47,000 nucleotides of DNA from Chrysomallon squamiferum (taxonomy: Eukaryota; Mollusca; Gastropoda; Neomphalida; Peltospiridae). Each line of letters starts with the position of its first letter. Within the stretch, counting starts at the first letter, position 1. The stretch is taken from assembly GCA_012295275.1 (NCBI GenBank), contig CM022679.1, positions 18,608,842-18,655,841 on the forward strand. Direction: 5' to 3'. The position numbers and the translations under genes are program-made. The notes below the pieces were generated by a model, which saw nothing but the letters and a program-made list of their open reading frames with translations, was not told where the DNA came from and did not search any database. Shown one piece after another: positions 24,044-35,239 of this stretch.

Positions 24044-27000
24044 TAACCAAGAAAAAACCCTAAACAAACAATAAACCTCCTCCCCCCAAAAAACAACCTA
24101 ATAATAATACTAATAATATAAAAAAAAATAATAGACAAATAAACAAACAAACAAACACACAGCGACACAGACAAGGAAAGAAAAGAAGAAAAAAAAGAGA
24201 GACAGATAGTTAATATAATAACTGTTAATTTTTAAAATATTTTTTTTTTTTTTTTTTTTTTTTATTCATACATTTTTTGGAAACATTTTTTAATCAACTA
24301 TTTTAAACTGTGAGATTATGCCTAAAAGTTTTCCTGGCATATATATATATATATATAATGGAAGATGAATTTGAATAGATAAATACTTTGTATTTATGAA
24401 ACATAGATAATACATTCAAAGTAATTCGATATGAAAAATAACTTGATCTGCTGCATGTTTTCAAAGGCATTAACAGCATGTTGCTCTGTTCACTATATGT
24501 ATTGATGACGTCATTTCAGTTTATGCAGAATTTCGGGCGGCTGCGCCATTAATGGAGGGAGGAGAGGTGGTTGAGGACAAACCAGCCAAGGAAACGTCAT
24601 TAGGTGACATTATAACATACATTGGTATTGTGACTAACATTCGCTGTCGTGTTTTACTTCCTTCCTGTGTGGTAATTTAACTGTGTTTCTTTAACTGATA
24701 AATGGTTCAGTAAACTGAATGAAATTATTATGGAATGACCAAAATTATCATAAATGATAGAAATTTAGTCAAAGGTGAATGGAATCTTAAGATGAAGGTT
24801 CGAAGATAAACGTTAATGAATGAATTAAGTAGTAATCTAACATCAACACCGAAAATGTGTTTTTAATCCTTTTATTGCCTCCATCCTAAAATGTAGTAAA
24901 GCATAAAATTCTCTCCGTTTTAGTAAACTACTGTAACAGCGATCTTATTGCAGTCAGATTCATTGTCTTGACTCGTTCCTGTTAGCGAAATAGTGTTTAA
25001 TTCAGGTTAATATAACAAATCATAAAATATCAGTAAATTAACCAAATTAACTATCATTTTATAAAAGACAATAAAACTAGCTAACAATTACCTGTTGTTA
25101 CAGTTTGATTCCCTTTTTACAGCAGAATGAGATAACGTTTAATCGTGATTAATTTTTATTTGTTGTTTTTTAACATTATTAATATTAAAAAGAAAAAAAA
25201 ATGACTGTGATCAGTGTAATATATTATATCAATTCACACATTAATTTAATCAAACATTATATAGTAATGTAACTAGATTTTATGTTAACCTAATAATCAT
25301 GCTTTATGTTTGTTGCAGCTTATAACATGATAGTTTGTATTGTGTGGTATATAGTGAAACAAAGTATGTAAAATTTGTATTTTGAAGAAATGTCCTCCAC
25401 ATAGCTGGATCTTTTATATGTACATTCTTTAACTTGGATTTTCGTAATAAAGATTTAGAAAATGACAAAATACACTTTCTTTATTATATCGCTGACATAT
25501 CAAATATTACTTTGCAAGAAATATATCCAAACTGTTATTACCAATTGTTAAAAAGAAGATATTGAAACTTTAAGTACGTCATGTTTCAAACCTTATTTTT
25601 ATTCAGAGGATCTACCAGCTGTGCACTGTAGTTGTTTTTGGGGGTTCTTTTTTTTTTTTTTTTTTTTTTTTTAATTTCAGTAACAAATAATTGAGTTTCA
25701 AATTTATTCTGTTATAAACAATTATTTCTGATAACAAATAATTGAGTTTCAAATTTATTCTGTTATAAACAATTATTTCTGATAATTGATCTGAAACATA
25801 TTAGTTTATAATTGTCTTTTAGTCGCTAATTTATAGAACACAAAATTCATGATTAAACCATTGATTCCAGAGACCGTTCTTGTAAGAATCTGGACACAGT
25901 AACGCAGACGTTATTTAGTTTTCACGGACAAACACATTAGCTACACCTCTACATACAAACCATAGTTTTGTTATAATATTGTTTTTTTTTTATCGAATAT
26001 CTCCGCATCGTGGTGATGCTTAAATTTATCAACTAAATAAAAAATCAATTAATTCTGATGTAATTATATATACATATTCTTGACAGGTACCTCTTTCGGA
26101 GCTCCGGTTAATTCTATTATGCATGTGTGATATGTCCGACCACATACTGTCTAATGCATGTCCATGTACTTAATCATGCATGTGTACATACTGCGTGATG
26201 CGGGTATTGTGTGATGCTTATGTACATACTGCATAATGATATCCATATACTGTATGATGCATATCTGCGAAATGTGTAATGCTTATCCACGTTTTGCATG
26301 ATGCATATCCAAAAATAATGCATGATTATGTGATGCACGTGCACTAAATTTGTAATGCATATCCGCATACTGCATGATTATGTGATACACGTGGACCTAA
26401 AGTATAGTGTATATCCACATACCGTAGGCTGTGATGCATGTCATTATGCTGTATGATACATGTTTAAGTACTGCATGATGTAGGCCTATGTAGAACGGCA
26501 CCCAAAGCATAACATATCAAGGGCAATATATCTAATCATTAGCTAAAGTCCGCCACAATTTATTTTAGCGAGGTCTGGCAACATGTATAGTGCCCTTGAT
26601 AGATATGGACCAAACCGATTGCCTTCGTCAAGATCTGAGTTTGATGTGAAACTAGTTGCTGGTTCAGACTGTGACTCGTATGAAAGAAACAATCCAGTCA
26701 GAAATAATCCTCGCAATTACTCACCTCGTTGTCGCAGTGAGTACGTCACAGGCTAAGATAAGTTTCACATTCGGTTAGTTTAAATAATGATTCATAAATG
26801 TCAATTAAGAAATTATAGAAGGCCATTTTATGTTACATTTTAATACTAGTTTCTGTAAAATACGCAGGTCATTTTTTATATTTGTGAAAGAGAAAATGTT
26901 TTTATAGAATTAGTAGCTTTATAACTGACTAATTAATTTTCATGTTTATATCACTAACTACTGGTACGCTAATGCTGTTGTTGTGTACTAATTCTTGCGT

Positions 27001-27820
27001 AAAATAAGTGTTAAAATAAACCAAATAAGCAAGTGATCTGAGAAGAGACAGTGGGATCCTTAGGATAATTCTGAGTTGTGTGTTAAATAAACATTATTTT
27101 AAGATTATTTTAATATTTAATGTGAATCTGAATAGGTATATTTAGCAAATACTAAATAAACTAACAAAACCAGCTAAATAATATATTTATTATATTGGGA
27201 ATCATTGTAGAACAAAAAAACTTATATATATTAATATTATACACCATATGTTTAGAAGTGTAAAATTATAAATATTTTATGTTTAGAAGTCCTAATTTTA
27301 ATATCTTGTTCAGAAGTGTAGTCTTTTAAATACCATTTGTTTAGAAGTGTATGTTTGTAAACAAAAATTATATTATGAATTTTATATGTTCAGAAGTGTT
27401 ATCTGTTAAAGACAAGATGTTTACAAGTGTAATATATTAAATGTATTTTTCAGCTTCCTTGACACAGGACGAAGAAAATCTTATTCTTGAAGTAACCAAT
27501 GAACTAAGACAAAGAAAAGCACGACAGCCACTGGTATATAATTCTGTTAACATTCTTCTAGATTCTTGTTACAAACAGATTATACTTAAAATAGATGATA
27601 CGTATATTATACAACTTGTAAGTATTTCTGATCAATTATTGCTTTTATGCAACCTGTAAATACGGGGTGGCGCAGATGACACTTACCATTTTTAAAAATA
27701 AAGCACTCTTTATTTATAATTTGTGTTATTTATTTATTTCAGATATATTTTTTTTAAAATTGGAAAAAGTACACGACTGAGTGATATATATTAAAAGACA
27801 TTTACCTATTTCTATATTAA

Positions 27821-27881
<61 letters not shown>

Positions 27882-28841
27882 ACTTAATACTTGCTGTACC
27901 TATATTATAAAACGTAAATATTTAAAACAGGTATGGAGCTCAGAAGTGAAGGAATGGGCTAACTATGTAATTAGATGTGACAGAGAATATCCTGGTCCAA
28001 GAACTGCCTACACGAACTTTGCAAAATTACCGACTGTGAGTACATCTATAATAACTTACTTAAATATTCATTTACTGCTATGATTTGTAATAATAACCAA
28101 TTCTGTTACTTTTTATTGAACTGAATCGACTTTAAACTGATGGGCTCTGAATTTTGTATATTCAATAGTTGTTTTAATTTCTGGTTATTAAAATTAATAC
28201 ATATGTTTACAATACTGACTAACGAAAGCTGTGTTAGATACATAATGATATATATGTGAACATTATGCTGTATTACTAGACTCGAGGTATTGAGAACATT
28301 GTGTATAAATGGGGGAAGGAAGGTGACGACCCGTTGGTATCGTTAAAATATGGCTGCCGAACTCCTCACGACTACAAGAAGTGCAATCACAACACCAATG
28401 TAAGTCTTCGTTCTTAATACATTGTATTATTCCTTCTGTTCTTATTAATGCATTTGTTCTTTTCCTAATTCATCATCTTATTATTATTCGTATATTGTTC
28501 TTTTATTACTGATATAGTTATTCCTTTTGGAAATAATCTAATTTTCTCTTTTTTCCCGCTTAAGCTATCTACACAATTCATGTTGAAAATACTGTATGTA
28601 TTTCACGGAAAGAAAAATTAAAGGACAATTTTATTTTTGTGAAAATCACGATTTTTCTAATGAAAATTTGTTTCATACCTGATATTTTGAACTCAGTCTC
28701 CTGTACTTTCGTTTCTTGTAAGAAAATGTTTTTTCCTTTTTGTTTCAGCTTATGGAGTACAAGCTAAATCGGATGGGATGTGCTGCTTGCAACTGCGGAT
28801 ATTTAAGACAGTTGATATGTATCTATGACAACAAGCCATGA
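13151..28841 (+). CDS. Secreted double-CAP-domain protein (CAP/CRISP/SCP superfamily), ten exons
   Basis: The spliced product is 424 residues. CDS pieces are 13151-13312, 21710-21955, 22828-22943, 23093-23193, 24520-24603, 26569-26736, 27454-27533, 27931-28035, 28280-28399 and 28749-28841, and phases close at every junction. Layout: signal peptide (1-22), CAP domain 1 (about 34-175; HNEVR 39-43, W56, C71, NLYYS 90-94, W115..E118, C128/C132, C147/C152, C170), cysteine hinge with PY and CSKCP (176-205), linker (209-293) and CAP domain 2 (about 296-424; W321, C335, W365..E368, C380, C389, GC 404-405, C418). CAP proteins act outside the cell in sterol binding, signalling or venom; the role here is unknown. 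Domain 2 lacks HN and GEN motifs and stops at IYDNKP. No protease motif is seen. Confidence 0.88.
16016..16715. mobile_element. Possible decayed DNA element with ACCGGTA-rich ends
   Basis: The left side (about 16023-16090) repeats ATACCGG, ACCGGTAA and CACCGG. The right side (about 16680-16715) has ATACCGGTATTGG. The 11-mer CAATACCGGTA on the left recurs inverted on the right. No target duplication or transposase is visible and the ends are poorly matched, so this is tentative. Confidence 0.3.
16794..17100. repeat. (GTAT)n and (TGTC/TATC)n microsatellites
   Basis: GTAT and GTATGTTT arrays run from 16794 to about 16955, followed by TGTC- and TATC-rich sequence to about 17100. ORFs rich in YVCM or IQTYIQT are translations of it. 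Confidence 0.92.
17400..17859 (+). pseudogene. Unassigned coding-like patch inside CAP intron 1
   Basis: Between 17430 and 17610 the sequence is clearly richer in GC than the intron around it and open in one frame (QCQREAPVCDTMQERIA, later MGCDNFGYSDLY, stop). A second open stretch in another frame follows an acceptor-like ttcttttgccag and runs from 17642 to 17857 (TVCVHSVTSNTVKY, later LRVRQFYENYLKL). No donor lies between them. I do not recognise the protein. It may be a frameshifted retrocopy, a transposon piece or a nested gene fragment. Confidence 0.35.
17860..21709. other. CAP gene intron 1, second half
   Basis: No supported gene. ORFs at 19333-19518 and 19515-19745 have no family signature. 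A long, slightly interrupted A-rich block runs from 21348 to about 21460. Confidence 0.5.
21348..21460. repeat. Poly-A and A-rich tract
   Basis: About 50 nearly uninterrupted A residues (21348-21398) pass into AAT/AAAAT-rich sequence. Confidence 0.93.
21710..21955 (+). CDS. CAP gene, coding exon 2 (core of CAP domain 1)
   Basis: It encodes residues 55-136: WDDHLKLKAERWAQKC, the HGHNLYYS strand, WIREKEY and CGSACSYVQ. The acceptor is ggttttcag and the donor CAG|gtacgt, phase 0. The usual GEN is GHN (88-90) and the usual H-[YF]-T-Q is SYVQ (133-136). Confidence 0.93.
22828..22943 (+). CDS. CAP gene, coding exon 3
   Basis: It encodes residues 137-174 plus two bases: MVFAKTNKIGCALSYC and later CYYSP, the standard MVW..T..IGC and C.Y.P blocks. 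The donor is AAG|gtgatt, phase 2. Confidence 0.93.
23011..23073. repeat. (AAAT)n microsatellite filling CAP intron 3
   Basis: Pure AAAT repeats occupy about 40 percent of this 149-bp intron and end only about 20 bp from the exon 4 acceptor. Confidence 0.95.
23093..23193 (+). CDS. CAP gene, coding exon 4 (cysteine hinge)
   Basis: It encodes residues 175-208: GNLVGEYPYLGG, CSKCP, then CDHGGLC. This is the GN..G..PY..G..CS.CP hinge of CRISP-like proteins. The acceptor is gtttttag and the donor CTG|gtatgt, phase 1. Confidence 0.93.
23234..24263. repeat. Repeat-dense CAP intron 4
   Basis: TCTG/TCTA repeats (about 23294-23365), an AT run (23456-23475), impure ATT (about 23607-23665), (AAAT)n (23885-23960), poly-A (23992-24034) and poly-T (24240-24263). 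The last two are in inverted orientation about 200 bp apart. Confidence 0.92.
24520..24603 (+). CDS. CAP gene, coding exon 5 (linker, acidic)
   Basis: It encodes residues 209-236, from YAEFRAAAP to DKPAKETSL, after atttcag. The donor chosen is TAG|gtgaca, phase 1. A second donor 21 bp on (ATTG|gtattg, exon end 24624) is also phase 1 and would add seven residues (DIITYIG), so both versions stay in frame with either downstream exon. Confidence 0.8.
24625..25318. other. CAP intron before the alternative last exon
   Basis: AT-rich intron with no repeat array or other gene recognised. Confidence 0.5.
25319..25371 (+). CDS. CAP gene, alternative terminal exon (short form)
   Basis: A good acceptor (tttatgtttgttgcag) starts a phase-1-compatible exon: G|CT, then YNMIVCIVWYIVKQSM and TAA. 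It would end a 253-residue single-CAP protein, or 260 residues if the later exon 5 donor is used. In the latter case the tail from DIITYIG onward makes about 20 hydrophobic residues, like a membrane anchor. An AATAAA follows 74 bp past the stop. It could be a real isoform or a relic. Confidence 0.6.
25446..25451 (+). terminator. Poly-A signal for the short CAP form
   Basis: AATAAA lies 74 bp after the TAA of the alternative last exon, which supports a genuine transcript end inside the gene. Confidence 0.5.
25648..25672. repeat. Poly-T tract
   Basis: About 25 T residues just upstream of the 51-bp tandem duplication. Confidence 0.9.
25681..25782. repeat. Exact 51-bp tandem duplication
   Basis: 25681-25731 is repeated without change as 25732-25782. 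Perfect identity in an intron points to a recent event. Confidence 0.95.
26110..26490. repeat. Degenerate minisatellite, unit about 22 bp, just before CAP exon 6
   Basis: About a dozen or more diverged units of the form TGATGCATATCCACATACTG, with variants of TGCATG, CATACTGCATGATG and TATCCACAT. The array ends about 80 bp before the exon 6 acceptor. Confidence 0.75.
26569..26736 (+). CDS. CAP gene, coding exon 6 (linker between CAP modules)
   Basis: It encodes residues 237-292. The acceptor is tttattttag and the donor CGCA|gtgagt, phase 1 on both sides. It reads SGNMYSALDRYGPN, then an Asn/Arg/Pro-rich part with two cysteines (C270 and C290). It matches no named domain. Inclusion of this exon commits the transcript to the two-CAP form. 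Confidence 0.75.
27240..27440. repeat. Degenerate minisatellite, unit about 30 bp, before CAP exon 7
   Basis: Six copies of TGTTTAGAAGTGTA-like text (near 27250, 27281, 27309, 27340, 27389 and 27419), mostly 28-31 bp apart with one 49-bp gap. The array stops just before the exon 7 acceptor. Confidence 0.75.
27454..27533 (+). CDS. CAP gene, coding exon 7 (start of CAP domain 2)
   Basis: It encodes residues 293-319: LTQDEENLILEVTNELRQR and on to RQPL, the helix that opens a CAP domain, with TN where HN is usual. The donor chosen is CTG|gtatat, phase 0, matching the exon 1 boundary in domain 1. A stronger donor (CTT|gtaagt at 27619) is also in phase but would insert 28 residues. Confidence 0.75.
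27819..27881. repeat. (ATT)n microsatellite in CAP intron 7
   Basis: ATT repeats with one ACT interruption. Confidence 0.95.
27931..28035 (+). CDS. CAP gene, coding exon 8
   Basis: It encodes residues 320-354: VWSSEVKEWANYVIRC aligns with the WDD...A..WA..C helix of domain 1. The acceptor is tttaaaacag and the donor ACT|gtgagt, phase 0. Confidence 0.88.
28280..28399 (+). CDS. CAP gene, coding exon 9
   Basis: It encodes residues 355-394: the VYKWGKEGDD block (the W..E motif kept), GCRTP and KKCNHNTN. The acceptor is gtattactag and the donor AAT|gtaagt, phase 0. The KCNHN stretch sits where domain 1 has CSYVQ. Confidence 0.88.
28749..28841 (+). CDS. CAP gene, coding exon 10 (terminal)
   Basis: It encodes residues 395-424 after tttgtttcag: LMEYKLNRMGCAACNCGY and QLICIYDNKP, then TGA. 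This is the MVW...IGC and C.Y.P end of CAP domain 2. No second hinge follows. Confidence 0.9.
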   Translation, partial: LMEYKLNRMGCAACNCGYLRQLICIYDNKP

Positions 28842-29156
28842 ATACCCTGATTAGACTAACTGGTTCGGGGCTGAAGGAATGCTTTACTGTTCTTGTTCTG
28901 TTACTAACATAAAGGTTGTTCTGTATGTATGAGCCTACGACACTTATCGAGTGATGTAACTGTTACATTCCAGGCAAATATAATTCTGGATCAGCATATA
29001 GTCATATGTGATATTGTGGTTTAAATTGAAGATATTCTTTATCTGAAATTTGATAGTAACTGGAAACTGCAGCTTTTTAAAAATAATGTCTAATGACTCT
29101 CAAGAAGGTTTATCTAACAATCTTCAAATATATTTCATTCAGTCTAGGGCGATACA

Positions 29157-29162
29157 AATAAA
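29157..29162 (+). terminator. Poly-A signal of the long CAP form
   Basis: AATAAA lies about 315 bp past the stop, the first clear signal in the 3' flank. Confidence 0.45.
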
Positions 29163-29409
29163 TATATTTCTAATCATTTATGAAAACTGAATCTATGACA
29201 GTCTTGGTTATTAAAATCACATAATATAATATTATGATACTGGTGTCTATAATTATTATCTGAATTATGACCAGATTAATTTTTAACAAATTTAAAACAA
29301 ATCTTTGAATATTTTTTTTAATTAATATTTTTGTGAAACCGACTTCTATTGCATTCAGAAAGAAGAAGGAATGTTTCTATTTATTCACTCAGAAAATGCC
29401 ATGATAATA

Positions 29410-30360
29410 GGGGGAGTTGGGGCACAGTGGATCACAATTCTTCTTTTCAAGTTTTTCTCCCAAGTTAATGGCAGCATGGTTAATAACAGAACGGAAAAAG
29501 AGTGAGAGGGACACTTTTATACTGTCAATTATAGCCATTTTTGGCTTTGTGATGGTTGGAAATTATTTTCAAAATGACTCACTGTCCCACACTACTGGGG
29601 TAGAGTGAATTAGCCCAGGGCTGAGTGAGAGAGTCATTTATAAACAATTTAACTTTCCATACAAAAATTATTTTTTTGAATGTTATAAACAATTTACAAT
29701 ATCAGAACTGCTTTTACATCTGCTATTTCTAAGTCCTCTGCCTGCTGGTCATCAAGTGCATGCATAGTTATTTCATCTGTCCTTCCCACAGATCTTTCAT
29801 GGAACTGGTCTACACTTGTCTGGAGATTCAGTTTCTTTCGTCTTGGCTTAGCTACTTTATTTTGGGGGCCTCCTTGTTTTTCCGTCTTCCTTTTCCGTTT
29901 TTCAGAAGCTATTCTAATTTGTTCTTTGACCAGGATACTTCTAATGTCTAACCTTCCTAAATCAGCCTTTGTTTTTTCCGTGGTAGTGCCTCTGGAAAGG
30001 GGTGAAAAAGCTCGAGTTTGCGTTTCATACAATCATGAGATCTTTTTCTACAAATGGCGGTCTGAAAACGAACGAGCACATGTCCATAATCTTGCAAAAC
30101 CTCCCTCTAATCAAAACATAATGAATGTTTTTATTATTATTATTGATCTGAACTATATCATAAAAGTATATTAATCATAAAAATGTACTTTTGTTGGTGA
30201 GAAGCATACCTTACCTTGATAATTTTCCAAAGTCAAACCTCAGTTAATAAAGTTTCTTGATTGGGGATTTACCATACGCTTTTTCTGATGACATCACCTT
30301 GTGTTTTCCTTTTTTTATTATCTATAAATGCTCACTGATCCTCCGTGCCCCGGCTCCCCC
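29410..30360. mobile_element. 951-bp DNA transposon with 24-bp terminal inverted repeats
   Basis: The left end 29410-29433 (GGGGGAGTTGGGGCAC, then ending GGATC) and the reverse complement of 30337-30360 (GGGGGAGCCGGGGCAC, then ending GGATC) agree at 20 of 24 bases. The interior has no complete transposase. It includes a minus-strand ORF with a basic tail-like composition. The superfamily is uncertain: no clear target duplication was found, although the flanks are TA-rich, which would fit a Tc1/mariner/pogo or piggyBac relative. Confidence 0.72.
29694..30032 (-). pseudogene. Lys/Arg-rich ORF inside the 951-bp element, probable transposase remnant
   Basis: 112 codons on the minus strand. It reads RAFSPLSRGTTTEKTKADL, a very basic stretch around residues 42-67 (KRKRKTEKQGGPQNK), then an acidic end. 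It sits between the inverted repeats, so it is most simply the C-terminal remainder of the element's own protein. No DDE motif is visible and no family could be named. Confidence 0.4.
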
Positions 30361-30371
30361 TTTTGAATAAT

Positions 30372-30470
30372 AAAACAGCATAACATTAATTATACAACAG
30401 TTTATCAAAATATAAGTATTATTCATCAAAACAACATTAAATCTTAAGAGTTTTCTCTCTTTCATAATAA
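30372..30470. repeat. Dispersed repeat, copy A
   Basis: It starts AAAACAGCATAACATTAATT and shares a long identical core (TAAGTATTATTCATCAAAAC and onward through CTTAAGAGTTTTCTCT) with 33171-33267. It abuts the right end of the 951-bp element. Confidence 0.85.
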
Positions 30471-32855
<2,385 letters not shown>

Positions 32856-33170
32856 ATAGGCCTAACTTAGTAATATTCTGACAACAACCAACCGTCCTCA
32901 AAAATGAAGCCATACATATATAAATATTAACTAAGATTAAGTACTGTGTGACTTTATTGACTTATTGGCTGTAACTAGAATACACGAGTGAGATAATGAA
33001 AAGAAATGCATTCAGGCATGTTTAAATTTTATAATAATGGAACACGTTAAGATATGTTACTTTTATTTATCTTTAAGTAACAAATAACATTTGTACGAAC
33101 ATCACGTATACATATTATATATACACGTGCATAAGTACATATAAATGCATACAAACTGAACTTGAGTTTA

Positions 33171-33267
33171 AAAACAGCAAAAATTAATTATACATCAATT
33201 TATCTAAATATAAGTATTATTCATCAAAACAACATTAAATCTTAAGAGTTTTCTCTTTCATAATAAT
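33171..33267. repeat. Dispersed repeat, copy B
   Basis: A direct-orientation copy of 30372-30470 with scattered substitutions and a 2-bp deletion in the CTCTCT stretch. Both flanks differ from copy A. Confidence 0.85.
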
Positions 33268-33867
33268 ATAATAATTTTATTACGTGTGAAGTTTAGAACT
33301 TTAATTTTTACAAATCACCTACCCCATTTTAAAAAGCTTTTAGAGATCTTTTTATTATATCTTTATTTCAAAGATACTAAAAACAATTTATTTTCATATT
33401 TACAGGATTTTTCAACTGAACAGATTTAGAGACAAAAAAATTAGTACACGATCGATTAGTACCGAGCATTTGAATTTAATTTTTAATCAATAATCTGAAC
33501 TAATAAACTTGATCTTTTCATATTAATTTACATTTAATATTTGTTTAATAAAAATAAATGGTGTAACTGTATACAAACTGCTATACAAATTCATAATAAA
33601 AGAAAATATTAAACATTATATAAACTACACATTTTATTTTATTTCATTTTTCTTTTATAAATCATTTTTAATGCTATATTGTTATATTTTATCAGGATAA
33701 TAAAAAGCGTTAAAATTAAAAATAAAAAAATAAAAAAGAAATTTTAGCAAAATGTCACAATCCATTCAGTTAATGAGTTTTGATTCTGATTTTGTTTTCA
33801 ATTTCTTTCTATTCCTTTCTCTCTTTCATTCGTTTTCATTTCCTTGTAATCTTTTTTCTCCTTTTAT

Positions 33868-34052
33868 CCACTGTTTAATAATTCTAATCTTGATGTTGTC
33901 AGAAATTTTCTTCAAAGTATAGAAACACTGAAAATGAATTATTTATCTTTTCAACCATTGTTTTATAATTCTAATCTTGATGTTGTCAGGAATTTTCTTC
34001 AAAGTATAGAAACATTGAAAATGAATTATTTATCTTTTCAACCATTGTTTTA
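33868..34052. repeat. 87-bp tandem duplication
   Basis: Two adjacent copies (about 33868-33954 and 33955-34041) plus the start of a third share TCTAATCTTGATGTTGTCAG and the following sequence, with only a few substitutions. Confidence 0.93.
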
Positions 34053-34890
34053 TCTAATTAGTTTCCTGCTGGCATATTCTTCGAACAGTTATGTTGAATA
34101 ATATTTATTTATTATTCAAGTTAAGTAGCATGTCAGGTTAATAGCGCTTTTCATCAATACATGCAAAAACTCTCCGATGTATAAAAGATGTTAGTCGTCT
34201 GACGAACTGACTTGGAACACGTCAGCTGACTGGGGGATCTGAATCAGTTCTCGTTGGTTGGAAGGATGATATGGAATTTTTTGATCCACGGCAACACGTT
34301 TCAAGGATGCTTTGTACGATCCATGCTGATAAATGACACCATGTGGCTGCTTTTGGATGAAGAATGTTATATATGTAACTCTAAGCTGTCAAGTTTCCGT
34401 TAGCAAGGACCCAGTGATCTCTTATACAACAGACTCTTCCCACTAGATGAAAAGACTTCCTGAACGCAATAAGTGATTTATTGACACAGTCATATGTGAT
34501 AAATCGTCTAAACCGTTTTTATTCTCTAGTTGCTCGTGTTCACGAGATATGTGCTTTTCGCTTTATCGCAAATTTACGTTATTTGGGCGGGTATAATTTT
34601 CTACATACACAGTGGTTTTATTTGGGCTATATGTTTTACATTGTAAATTTCAGTTTACAATGGTAAAGTTTCTTTTGGCTATGGGTATACATGTATTAAC
34701 TTGTATCTGTACAGTTTTTGCTTCTGTGTATATCTTTATATGTCCAGATACATTTAGAAATACTATTATAAATCAACACACTCCCCCATCTATGAATAAA
34801 TAAAAGGGATATTAGTAGTAAAGCATTTTATAAACAAATTACATTTAATTGATAAAACTACGATAATTCAGGAATGAACTCATAATCCCT
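34053..34890. other. Intergenic sequence, small ORF with signal-like start
   Basis: The stretch from about 34190 to 34470 is less AT-rich but not recognised. An ORF at 34660-34803 (MVKFLLAMGIHVLTCICTVF at its start) looks like a signal peptide followed by a short tail and is followed by AATAAA-like text. In such AT-rich DNA this may be chance. Confidence 0.2.
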
Positions 34891-34893
34891 ATA

Positions 34894-34896
<3 letters not shown>

Positions 34897-34951
<55 letters not shown>
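34897..34951. repeat. (AC)n microsatellite
   Basis: A pure CA run of about 55 bp with a short impure extension. Confidence 0.95.
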
Positions 34952-34957
<6 letters not shown>

Positions 34958-35239
34958 ACACATCATATTCATGCCTCACACCATAGACAACTACACACAT
35001 CATTATTAGATTCAGCAAATAAAATTAATTAATTTCGTAGCAGATTGATTTTGTAACAAAATCACCATAAAAACAAATTACATTTTATCTTTATGACAGA
35101 CGATCTTTTCGGGTTCATACCATCGTAACAATATATTTCTACAACAGAGCCATGCGACTGTTTTAAAGCCTGGATGGTGTATTTTGAGGTATGGACAGTA
35201 ACTGATATTATATCCTATTCTTCTGAACGCTGTCTCAAA

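Noticed and set aside
23835-24050. Phe/Leu/Ile-rich minus-strand ORF resembling a membrane segment
   Set aside because: Reading of AAAT and poly-A repeats on the reverse strand.
26110-26490. CRISPR-like regular repeats
   Set aside because: Units are diverged and directly adjacent without unique spacers, in a eukaryotic intron; it is a minisatellite.
27441-27659. Using the stronger gtaagt donor at 27619 for CAP exon 7
   Set aside because: It stays in frame but inserts 28 residues just before the conserved W; the earlier donor matches the exon 1 boundary of CAP domain 1. Kept only as an alternative.
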